Assembly: GCA_017577925.1 (NCBI GenBank)
Contig: PKQU01000045.1
Span: forward strand, 1-11,326
Length of the DNA stretch: 11,326 nucleotides
DNA from: Bacillota bacterium
GTDB lineage: Bacteria > Bacillota > Bacilli > Calditerricolales > Calditerricolaceae
Direction: 5' to 3'
Shown here: positions 1 through 5,719 of the stretch, in pieces
Layout: the number at the start of each line of letters is the position of its first letter
Position numbering within the stretch: the first letter of the stretch is position 1
Notes under the pieces: generated by a model
Told to the model about the DNA's origin: nothing
Databases searched by the model: none
The model's input: only the letters and a program-made list of their open reading frames with translations
Position numbers and translations under genes: made by a program

Positions 1-970
1 CGTCGATAACCACGCGGTGCGACGAGGCCACACCTTCCAGCATGTCGATGAGCAAATGGGCCGCCGCCTCCCCCATCTCATAGGTGTGTTGGCGGATGGT
101 GGTGAGCGCCGGCGTGGTGTACGACGCCAGGACAATGTCGTCAAAGCCCACAACCGACAGGTCGTCGGGAACGCGAAGTCCCGCGTCGCGCGCCGCCCGC
201 ATCGCCCCGATGGCCATGCGGTCGCTGGCACAGAAAACGGCCGTAACGGCGGGATCGTGCGCGAGAAGCGCGGCAACCGCCTCATACGCCTGTTCCTCGG
301 TGAAGGCGCCGTCCAGCACACGCTCCTCCGGGAGGGCGAGTCCCAGGTCGCGGCAGGCCTCACGCACCCCCTGCAGGCGGTAGTGGCTGACCGCCGCCTG
401 GTCATGGCCATTGACGAAGGCGATCTCGCGGTGCCCCATGTCGGCCAGGTGGGTGATGGCGAGGCGCGCACCCTTCGCGTTGGCCGACGTGACATAGCCC
501 ACGCGCTCACCCTCCACTTCCACATCAACAAACACGCACGGGATCTCCGCCTCCATCATCTCCTGCAGGTAGGGGTCATCAAGGCGCAGGCCCATGACAA
601 TCACCCCGTCGACCTGCCGTTCCTGGCACAGGGCGCGGTATGACTTGACCCGCTGCTTTGCCGGATTGGTATGAAACAGGATCAGCTCGTATCCGCGTTC
701 GCCCGCGGCGTCGTTCATCCCGCACAGCAGATCGAGCACAAAGCTGTCGGTGCTGCGGCGTCGCAAGTCCGAAAGCAGGAGCCCAATCGTCTGCGTCTTC
801 TTGGTGACCAGGCTACGCGCCACAACATTGGGCCGGTACCCCAGTTCCGCCGCGATTTTTTGAATCTTCTTCCGCGTCTTCGGACTTACGTCGGGGTAGC
901 CGTTCAACGCGCGGGAAACCGTGGTGATCGACACGCCGGCGAGCCGCGCAATGTCTTTGATTGTCACCAT
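1..970 (-). CDS. LacI-family transcriptional regulator, C-terminus cut by window edge
   Basis: Reading the minus strand from an ATG at 970 gives 323 codons without a stop, running off the window. The N-terminus (MVTIKDIARLAGVSITTVSR) is a typical LacI helix-turn-helix at residues 3-22. The hinge helix follows at about 45-54 (YRPNVVARSL). After that comes a periplasmic-binding-protein-like sensor domain with the family hallmarks VDGVIVMG, GHREIAFV, AVFCASDRMAIGAM and a VGFDD segment. Family members are usually about 330-345 residues, so only some 10-20 residues are missing. The protein should bind DNA as a dimer and respond to a small ligand, usually a sugar, but the ligand cannot be read from the sequence. 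It has its own promoter and a perfect palindromic operator just upstream, which points to autorepression. The SD (GAGG) is modest. Any regulated sugar genes would lie beyond position 1. Confidence 0.95.
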   Translation of the reverse strand, partial: MVTIKDIARLAGVSITTVSRALNGYPDVSPKTRKKIQKIAAELGYRPNVVARSLVTKKTQTIGLLLSDLRRRSTDSFVLDLLCGMNDAAGERGYELILFHTNPAKQRVKSYRALCQERQVDGVIVMGLRLDDPYLQEMMEAEIPCVFVDVEVEGERVGYVTSANAKGARLAITHLADMGHREIAFVNGHDQAAVSHYRLQGVREACRDLGLALPEERVLDGAFTEEQAYEAVAALLAHDPAVTAVFCASDRMAIGAMRAARDAGLRVPDDLSVVGFDDIVLASYTTPALTTIRQHTYEMGEAAAHLLIDMLEGVASSHRVVID

Positions 971-980
971 GACCCTCGTC

Positions 981-996
981 TCCAAAACGTTTTGGA
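981..996. promoter_or_regulatory. Palindromic LacI-family operator (TCCAAAACGTTTTGGA)
   Basis: A perfect 16-bp palindrome with the central CpG step typical of LacI-family operators. It lies 10 bp upstream of the regulator's ATG and about 15 bp downstream of the likely -10 hexamer, so it would sit just inside the transcribed region. A bound repressor would block transcription there. The perfect symmetry is seen directly; that the adjacent LacI protein binds it is inferred from family behaviour. Confidence 0.8.
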
Positions 997-1011
997 TACG
1001 CTACACTTCTG

Positions 1012-1041
1012 ATTTTATCGGCGGAGTGCGTCCGTGTACAA
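1012..1041 (-). promoter_or_regulatory. Probable sigma-A-type promoter of the LacI regulator
   Basis: On the minus strand, TTGTAC (1041-1036) is followed after 18 bp by TAAAAT (1017-1012). The -10 matches consensus at 5 of 6 positions; the -35 is weaker. Transcription would start near 1005 and run through the palindromic operator before the ATG at 970. It lies in the 94-bp gap after the EamA gene, so the regulator need not rely on read-through. Confidence 0.5.
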
Positions 1042-1064
1042 CGGTTTTTCCTGTTCCCGTCTTA

Positions 1065-1982
1065 CTACCGGTTGCGCCCCGGCGCCGGGAAGGGGCGCCG
1101 TGCACGAAGCCAGCGGGGCGGTTTCAGCTCGGCCACACCGATGCCGACTAGGATCAACGCGACACCCATCCACTGCCAAAGGGAAACCGCCTCACCGAGC
1201 ACGAAGCGGGACATGAGCACCGCCGTGGGCAATTCGGCGGAACCCAAGATGGATGCCAGGCCGGGGCCGATGTGGGGGACGCCGTAGGTAAAAAAGAGCG
1301 TCGGCAGTACGGCGCCAAACAACGCTAAGAGGAAACCCCACAGGGCCAAGCTCCGAGTCAGGCTGCCATCCACCAAAAAGGTCGGCGGAAACACGAGGAT
1401 GGTGGCCACGAAGGAACCGGTAATCATGATCGGGCTGCGCAGCCACGGCGACACCGTCGGGGCCACGCGTCCGCTCAGGTAGATGAACAAGGCGTACGAC
1501 ACGGCAGACAGCAAGCCGAGGACGAGGCCGGGAACCGGCAGCCGCTCCAGCTCGCCCTCGTAGAGGCCGCTGGCCAGCACCGTCCCCACCAGCAACACGG
1601 CCACGGACGCCCCCTTCATCAGGTGGGGAGCCTTGCGCGTGGTCAGGACCTCGAGCAATACGCCGATCCACGTGAACTGAAACAGCAGCACGATGGCAAT
1701 GGATGCCGGAATATACCGGAGCGATGCGTAATAAAAAATTCCTGTCACCCCCACCAGCGAACCGGCGGCGGCGATTTTCGCCACCTCACGCCACGGCAGG
1801 CGGGGCCACCGGCGGCGATAGGGCCACGCCAAGACCCACAGCATCAACGCCCCGAACAGCATCTGGCTGCCGGTCACGTGTCCCGTATCGTAGCCGTCGG
1901 CATAGGCCAGTTTGACAAAGGTGGAAAGCACACCGTAGCTGCACGCCCCGAGCAAAACCAGCACGACCGATCGCACATGCAT
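1065..1982 (-). CDS. EamA/DMT-superfamily transporter
   Basis: A 305-residue, strongly hydrophobic protein with about ten predicted membrane helices arranged as two EamA repeats. The first helix contains LVLLGACSYGVLSTFVKLAY, the usual EamA opening in which one conserved residue face lines the pore. The second repeat contains the typical AVLPTLFFTYGVPHIGPGLASIL and SLWQWMGVALILVGI-like segments near the C-terminus. The length fits the family (about 290-310). Members of the drug/metabolite transporter superfamily export amino acids, metabolites or drugs, but the substrate cannot be predicted here. I chose the ATG at 1982 because AGGAG (1995-1991) is 8 nt away; the in-frame GTG at 1991 overlaps that SD. 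The tail after the last helix is short and basic. It is divergent from yfkAB and sits upstream of the LacI gene on the same strand, with a separate promoter between them. Confidence 0.93.
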   Translation of the reverse strand: MHVRSVVLVLLGACSYGVLSTFVKLAYADGYDTGHVTGSQMLFGALMLWVLAWPYRRRWPRLPWREVAKIAAAGSLVGVTGIFYYASLRYIPASIAIVLLFQFTWIGVLLEVLTTRKAPHLMKGASVAVLLVGTVLASGLYEGELERLPVPGLVLGLLSAVSYALFIYLSGRVAPTVSPWLRSPIMITGSFVATILVFPPTFLVDGSLTRSLALWGFLLALFGAVLPTLFFTYGVPHIGPGLASILGSAELPTAVLMSRFVLGEAVSLWQWMGVALILVGIGVAELKPPRWLRARRPFPAPGRNR

Positions 1983-2030
1983 AACCGTCACTCCTACCTC
2001 GAACCGTCACGCAAAATTCAAACCCCTATC

Positions 2031-2059
2031 AGCCTACCAATCTTCCACGGGATTGTAAA
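2031..2059 (-). promoter_or_regulatory. Candidate promoter of the EamA gene
   Basis: On the minus strand, TTTACA (2059-2054, 5 of 6 to TTGACA) and TAGGCT (2036-2031) are 17 bp apart. A TGG directly before the -10 would act as an extended -10 element and compensate for the weak hexamer. It precedes the EamA SD by about 35 bp. Confidence 0.4.
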
Positions 2060-2095
2060 GCGAACACCAAACGAGGTGTGCGACCGCGCTTCGCT

Positions 2096-2104
2096 TGCTA
2101 TAAT
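2096..2104 (+). promoter_or_regulatory. Extended -10 promoter of yfkAB (TGCTATAAT)
   Basis: A perfect TATAAT at 2099-2104 preceded by TG and one spacer base forms an extended -10 element. No convincing -35 lies 16-18 bp upstream, which extended -10 promoters often tolerate. The start would be near 2111, giving a roughly 30-nt leader that contains GGAGG at 2130-2134. Confidence 0.6.
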
Positions 2105-2141
2105 CGAGAAGGGCATTTCGGAAAAGACAGGAGGAACCAGC

Positions 2142-3278
2142 ATGAACACGCAAGGTTTGCGTCCGCTGTCCCCGGACTATGATCCGTGGGATCCCTTTGA
2201 CACACGGTTGTCGAAGGGCCAATACCAGTTGACCAGCATTGAGTTTACCGTAACAACGTTATGTAATCTTCGGTGTGAACACTGTGCCGTCGGCGATACC
2301 CTGACGACGCGCCAGGCACCGGCCCTGCCGCTCGACTTGCTCGTGCGCCGCCTGGAGGAAGTGCCCACACTGACCACGCTGTCCATCACGGGCGGGGAAC
2401 CCCTGCTGCACCGCGCGACTGTCGAGGAGTACGTCGTCCCCCTCTTACGTTACGCCCGCCGGCGCGGCTTGCGCACCCAGATCAACACCAATTTGACCCT
2501 GGATCCGGCCGTCTACGAACCGATTCTCCCCTACCTCGACGTGCTGCACATTTCCTTCAACTACACGTCGGCGGAGGATTTTCACGCCATCGCTTTCGAC
2601 AAGGCCGAACATGCCGTCAATCCGGCACAGGGCAAGGCGCTTTACGAGCGTCTCGTCGCCAACATTCGCCATTTTGCCCAGCGCGGGGTCTTTGTCTCGG
2701 CGGAAACGATCCTCACGGAGCGCACCGCACACAAGATCGGCGCCATTCACCGTCTGATCGCCGAACTCGGTTGCCGGCGCCATGAGGTACATCCCCTCTA
2801 TCCGGTCGACTTCGCGCGCACGATGCGCCCGCTCACCCTCGACGAGCTGCGCGCGGCCATCCACCGCCTCCTCAACGAGCGGGTGGAGACGGTGTGGATC
2901 CTTTTTGGCACCCTGCCTTTCTTCGCCTGCAGTGACAATCCGGACGACCTCGCCCTGATTCGCCGCCTCCACGCAACACCCAACGTCACCGTGCGCAACG
3001 ATCCCGACGGCCGCAACCGCCTCAACGTCAACATCTTCACCGGCGACATCATCGTCACCGACTTCGGCGATGTAGGTCCCCTGGGCAACGTCCGGACCGA
3101 CACCCTCGTCGACGCCTTTGCCCGCTGGCAGGAGCACCCGGCCAACCGGCGGTACCGCTGCTTCTGCCCCCAGTCGCGGTGCTGCGGCCCCAACCTCCTG
3201 GTGGCCCACACTTACTACCGCGACGTCGATTTCACCACACGGATCGGCGCGCCGCTGGCGAACGTGGCCCGTGTGTAA
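2142..3278 (+). CDS. yfkAB: Radical SAM protein, YfkAB family
   Basis: A 378-residue radical SAM enzyme of unknown reaction. The CxxxCxxC motif that binds the [4Fe-4S]/SAM cluster is CNLRCEHC (C41, C45, C48). The SAM-binding GGEP is at 84-87. The C-terminus has a second cysteine cluster, CFCPQSRCC (C340, C342, C347, C348), which is the CxCxxxxC signature defining the YfkAB family of Bacillales and probably holds a second metal site. The core between them has the expected alternating strands and helices, for example LHISFN and GVFVSAETIL. The length matches the B. subtilis homologue (about 370). The start is fixed by AGGAGG seven nt upstream of the ATG at 2142; the open frame extends further 5' but lacks another SD and runs through the promoter. 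It is monocistronic, between its own extended -10 promoter and a strong terminator. The family assignment is secure; the substrate is not known. Confidence 0.93.
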   Translation: MNTQGLRPLSPDYDPWDPFDTRLSKGQYQLTSIEFTVTTLCNLRCEHCAVGDTLTTRQAPALPLDLLVRRLEEVPTLTTLSITGGEPLLHRATVEEYVVPLLRYARRRGLRTQINTNLTLDPAVYEPILPYLDVLHISFNYTSAEDFHAIAFDKAEHAVNPAQGKALYERLVANIRHFAQRGVFVSAETILTERTAHKIGAIHRLIAELGCRRHEVHPLYPVDFARTMRPLTLDELRAAIHRLLNERVETVWILFGTLPFFACSDNPDDLALIRRLHATPNVTVRNDPDGRNRLNVNIFTGDIIVTDFGDVGPLGNVRTDTLVDAFARWQEHPANRRYRCFCPQSRCCGPNLLVAHTYYRDVDFTTRIGAPLANVARV

Positions 3279-3288
3279 ACCGGCAACC

Positions 3289-3325
3289 AAAAAGCTCCCG
3301 GCTGAACCTGCTGGGAGCTTTCTGT
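3289..3325. terminator. Bidirectional rho-independent terminator
   Basis: AAAGCTCCC (3291-3299) pairs perfectly with GGGAGCTTT (3313-3321). The stem extends inward by G-C, C-G and one G-U pair to about 12 bp, with a 7-nt loop. On the plus strand it follows the yfkAB stop by about 12 nt and continues into TTTCTGTCT. On the minus strand it ends in CTTTTTGG, a better U tract, and would terminate the small gene at 3373-3579. Confidence 0.88.
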
Positions 3326-3372
3326 CTCACGTCGGGCCCTCCTGCGTGTCCACGCGCCGCACCCGCCATGGC

Positions 3373-3579
3373 TTACCGGTCCCCCGGCGGTTCCTGATCC
3401 TTTTTACGCCGGTAGTGGCGAAGAAGGGCCCTGGCGCTGCGATCGGCCTGGTCCATCATGCGCACCATGCCCTCAAGCGCCTCAAACAAATGGCGCAGGT
3501 GGGAAAACCGGTCCGCCATCGACTGGTGTCGGCCGCTTCGACCAAAGGGCTTGGACGGTTCGTCATGGGGTTCCAGCAC
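3373..3579 (-). CDS. Small hypothetical protein, 68 aa, charged and helical
   Basis: I do not recognise a family. A GTG start at 3579 is chosen because GAGGGAGG (3595-3588) lies 8 nt upstream; the in-frame GTG at 3585 is only 2 nt from the SD. Residues 1-20 are polar and probably disordered. Residues 21-60 (beginning MADRFSHLRHLFEALEGMVR) look like one or two amphipathic helices, and the tail is very basic (RHYRRKKDQ). There is no signal peptide, membrane segment or cysteine pair. Support for a real gene comes from the strong SD, its position between a gene end and a terminator that suits this strand, and a non-random composition. Against it, the length is modest and no homologue is recognised. 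It may be read from an unseen promoter or by read-through from the amidase gene 163 nt upstream. Confidence 0.6.
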   Translation of the reverse strand: MLEPHDEPSKPFGRSGRHQSMADRFSHLRHLFEALEGMVRMMDQADRSARALLRHYRRKKDQEPPGDR

Positions 3580-3742
3580 CCGCACCGCCTCCCTCGCTCA
3601 AGCCTCTCCTATCGTTACGGTATGTCGCGCTTGCGCGAAGGCGACGGGACAGCAGCCCAATTCCGCTGCATCTTATTGAAACGCCTGCTACCCGAGACCG
3701 CGCGGTTCCCGCGGCAGAACCGGCACGGCGCCCGTTCCGCGG

Positions 3743-4537
3743 CTACCGCGCGTAGAGATCAGGACGGCGATCAGCATAGATGGGGATCGTCTTCCGCACC
3801 TGGGCCACCCGGTCAAGGTGCACGTCGGCGACAAGGATCTCCTCCCGCTGCATTGCTTCGCAGACGATTTCCCCCCACGGGTCGACGACCATGGAATGGC
3901 CGCAGAAGGATGCACCCTTGGCCGTCCCCACGCGGTTGCACCCGACCACATACAGCTGGTTTTCAATGGCCCGCGCGATGAGGAGCTGGCGCCAGTGGTG
4001 CAGGCGCGGATGCGGCCACTGCGCGGGTACAAACAGCACCTGCGCGCCGGCAAGTGCAGCCGTTCGCACCCATTCGGGGAACCGCAGGTCGTAACAGATC
4101 ACGGTCGCACACGGCACATCATCGATGCGGTAGACGGCGCACGAATCGCCGGCCTGAAAATAACGGTGTTCATCCATCAGGCGAAAGAGGTGCGCTTTGC
4201 GGTAAGCGGCGATCACCTCACCGCTTTTGGAAAAGACAAACGATGTGTTGTAGATCCCTTCGGACCGCTTTTCGGCGATGGAACCGGCCACGATGGCCAC
4301 GCCGGCCTCGCGCGCGAGGGCCGACAACAGCGCCTGGGTCTCCTCTCCCTCCCAATCGGCGATCTGCTCCAGCCGGTCCAGATCGTACGCCGTATCCCAC
4401 AGCTCCGGGAACACCACGACATCCGGGTCGTGCTGCAGGGCCCGTTCCATCCACCGGGCCACTTTGTCGCGGTTCGTCCGCGGCGCGCCGAAGGCAATGT
4501 CCATTTGCACGACGGCAATGCGAAGCTGCGCGTCCAT
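3743..4537 (-). CDS. Carbon-nitrogen hydrolase, omega-amidase/MtnU-like
   Basis: A 264-residue nitrilase-superfamily amidase. The catalytic triad is visible: Glu45 in VVFPELWDTA, Lys114 in YRKAHLF and the nucleophile Cys148 in VICYDLRFPEW. A second conserved Glu is in MDEHRYFQAG (E123). The length and the YRKAHLF/CYDLRFPEW context match the omega-amidase/NIT2-like branch, which includes B. subtilis MtnU (YkrU). That branch hydrolyses 2-oxoglutaramate or 2-oxosuccinamate to the 2-oxoacid and ammonia, completing glutamine-dependent transamination in methionine salvage. No other salvage genes are in the window, so the exact substrate is inferred. The ATG at 4537 follows an AGAGGGGG SD at 8 nt; the open frame continues upstream but runs into the preceding gene. 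It is cytosolic, with no signal peptide. It is the last gene of the run starting at 7165, 52 nt after the preceding stop. Confidence 0.9.
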   Translation of the reverse strand: MDAQLRIAVVQMDIAFGAPRTNRDKVARWMERALQHDPDVVVFPELWDTAYDLDRLEQIADWEGEETQALLSALAREAGVAIVAGSIAEKRSEGIYNTSFVFSKSGEVIAAYRKAHLFRLMDEHRYFQAGDSCAVYRIDDVPCATVICYDLRFPEWVRTAALAGAQVLFVPAQWPHPRLHHWRQLLIARAIENQLYVVGCNRVGTAKGASFCGHSMVVDPWGEIVCEAMQREEILVADVHLDRVAQVRKTIPIYADRRPDLYAR

Positions 4538-4589
4538 CGGTTTTTCCCCCTCTGACGACCCACAAGGTTGCTCTCCTACTGGATTCGCG

Positions 4590-5147
4590 CTAACCGTTGG
4601 ACAATCCTTCCACCGGTGCGCGGGTGGGCGTCCACGTCTCCCGCACCCATTGGCGAAACTGCGCGTAGCGCTCCCCGCCGAGCAGTTTGCGCACCAGTCG
4701 GTCCACATGGTTCAACACACGCTGCTCGTCGCCCTTCACCTGCGTGAGGACCTCCTGCACGGCCACGCTATCCGCCCCGAGCAACGCCGTGCGCTCCTTT
4801 TGGTAACGCTCCACCTTGGCCAGCGCTTCCTGTTCGTACCGGGCCACTTCCACGAGGCGGTCCCATTCCTCGGCCGTGAGGTTGAGCAACGCGGCCAGGG
4901 GCTTGGCCGAATTCCGAACCTCACCGGTATGGGTCAGCAGCAGGTGATGCAGCACCGGTTGCCGCAACCAGGGGTCGGAAGGGTCCGCCGCTTCGCTCAC
5001 GTCGCCTGGCAAACCCGCCCCCGCTCCCGGCTGCGGACTGCCTCCCGGCTCCGGGACAAATCGCGGGAGAAGCAGGGCGAACAACGCGTAACCGCCGACG
5101 GCTGCGGCAATCAGGACGACGGCCGCCCGGACACTCCATCGGGTCAT
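4590..5147 (-). CDS. Membrane-anchored extracytoplasmic protein of unknown function
   Basis: A 185-residue protein I cannot assign. Residues 1-7 are basic (MTRWSVR) and a single hydrophobic segment spans about 8-28 with no obvious signal-peptidase site or lipobox, so it is probably an N-terminal anchor with the rest outside. A Pro/Gly-rich linker (about 31-60) leads to an alpha-helical, highly charged domain at 62-172. That domain contains LNLTAEEWDRLVEVARYEQE and ends with YAQFRQWVRETW. The LNLTxEE start of a helical hairpin resembles, loosely, LTxxQ-type (Spy/CpxP/ZraP-like) periplasmic proteins; this is only an analogy. The ATG at 5147 is preferred because AAGGGGG is 6 nt upstream, whereas the ATG at 5153 abuts that SD. 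It starts 13 nt after the gamma-carbonic anhydrase stop, so co-transcription is very likely. Confidence 0.82.
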   Translation of the reverse strand: MTRWSVRAAVVLIAAAVGGYALFALLLPRFVPEPGGSPQPGAGAGLPGDVSEAADPSDPWLRQPVLHHLLLTHTGEVRNSAKPLAALLNLTAEEWDRLVEVARYEQEALAKVERYQKERTALLGADSVAVQEVLTQVKGDEQRVLNHVDRLVRKLLGGERYAQFRQWVRETWTPTRAPVEGLSNG

Positions 5148-5160
5148 GGGCATCCCCCTT

Positions 5161-5700
5161 CTACCGTCCCTCGCCACGGGCGAGCAGCTGGCGTTCGGCC
5201 TCCCGGTACTCCCGCGCCTTCTCCCGATACGACTGGCGGATGCGGGCCAACTCCCGCAGATCGGCCTCGCCGATCGCGCGCAACACCCGCGCGGGGGAGC
5301 CGATCACCAGCGTGCGCGGGGGCACCTTCATGCCCGGCGGGACAAGACAGCCGGCTCCGACCATGGCCTCTTCTCCCACTTCCGCCCCGTCAAGGACGAT
5401 CGCTCCCATGCCGATGAGCGCGCCTTTGCGGATCACGCAACTGTGCAGGATGGCATTGTGCCCGACGGTTACGTCGTCTTCCACGATGAGCGGTTTGCCG
5501 GGGCTCTGGTGCAGGGTGCAGTTGTCCTGGATGTTCACCCGGGCGCCGATGCGCGTGGGCGCGATGTCCCCGCGGATCACCGTGTTGTACCACACGCTGC
5601 TCTCTTCCCCAATCGTCACATCTCCTGTCACAACCACTCCGGCGGCCAAAAACGCGGTGGGGTGAATGACAGGCGTCTTCCCCCGGTACGGCAGGATCAT
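5161..5700 (-). CDS. Gamma-carbonic anhydrase family (left-handed beta-helix) protein
   Basis: A 179-residue hexapeptide-repeat protein. Isoleucine/valine-led turns through residues 10-135 (for example VVVTGDVTIGEESSVWYNTV) form the left-handed beta-helix, and a C-terminal helix (about 143-175) packs along it. The three zinc-binding histidines of gamma-carbonic anhydrases are in place: His64 in CTLHQS, and His81 and His86 in VGHNAILHSC. Arg43 and Asp45 of VIRGD and Gln58 of NIQDN, which position the active site or trimer, are also present. It resembles the YrdA/YtoA/PaaY group, trimeric enzymes whose physiological role is often uncertain. It lacks the acidic loop of the archaeal Cam enzyme, so carbonic anhydrase activity is inferred rather than sure. 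The ATG at 5700 has GAGGGGGAG at suitable spacing; the GTG at 5706 is too close to the SD. It follows the S41 protease gene by 19 nt. Confidence 0.93.
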   Translation of the reverse strand: MILPYRGKTPVIHPTAFLAAGVVVTGDVTIGEESSVWYNTVIRGDIAPTRIGARVNIQDNCTLHQSPGKPLIVEDDVTVGHNAILHSCVIRKGALIGMGAIVLDGAEVGEEAMVGAGCLVPPGMKVPPRTLVIGSPARVLRAIGEADLRELARIRQSYREKAREYREAERQLLARGEGR

Positions 5701-5719
5701 CTCCACTCCCCCTCTTTCG

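Noticed and set aside
17..643. 208-residue plus-strand open frame opposite the LacI gene
   Set aside because: It is the antisense of conserved LacI sequence. The minus-strand frame is open over all of 1-970 and carries every family motif.
1080..1100. GC hairpin CGGCGCC/GGCGCCG near the EamA gene end
   Set aside because: It lies inside the coding region upstream of the stop and no U run follows, so it is not a terminator. GC-rich self-pairing is common in this sequence.
1623..2141. Long in-frame extension upstream of the YfkAB start
   Set aside because: It runs antisense through the EamA gene and across the yfkAB promoter and SD. The ATG at 2142 has an ideal AGGAGG, and the family length fits without the extension.
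3625..3638. Inverted repeat TCGCGC-TT-GCGCGA upstream of the small 68-aa gene
   Set aside because: A two-base loop rules out an RNA hairpin of this form, and short CG-only arms are expected by chance. No promoter is clearly linked to it.
3580..3742. 163-bp gap between the amidase gene and the small gene
   Set aside because: I looked for a terminator or promoter. Only GC-rich short inverted repeats without U tracts and no convincing -35/-10 pair are present.
4538..4708. N-terminal extension of the omega-amidase frame
   Set aside because: It overlaps the end of the preceding gene and has no SD. The ATG at 4537 has a good SD and begins right at the conserved first beta-strand (IAVVQMDIAF).
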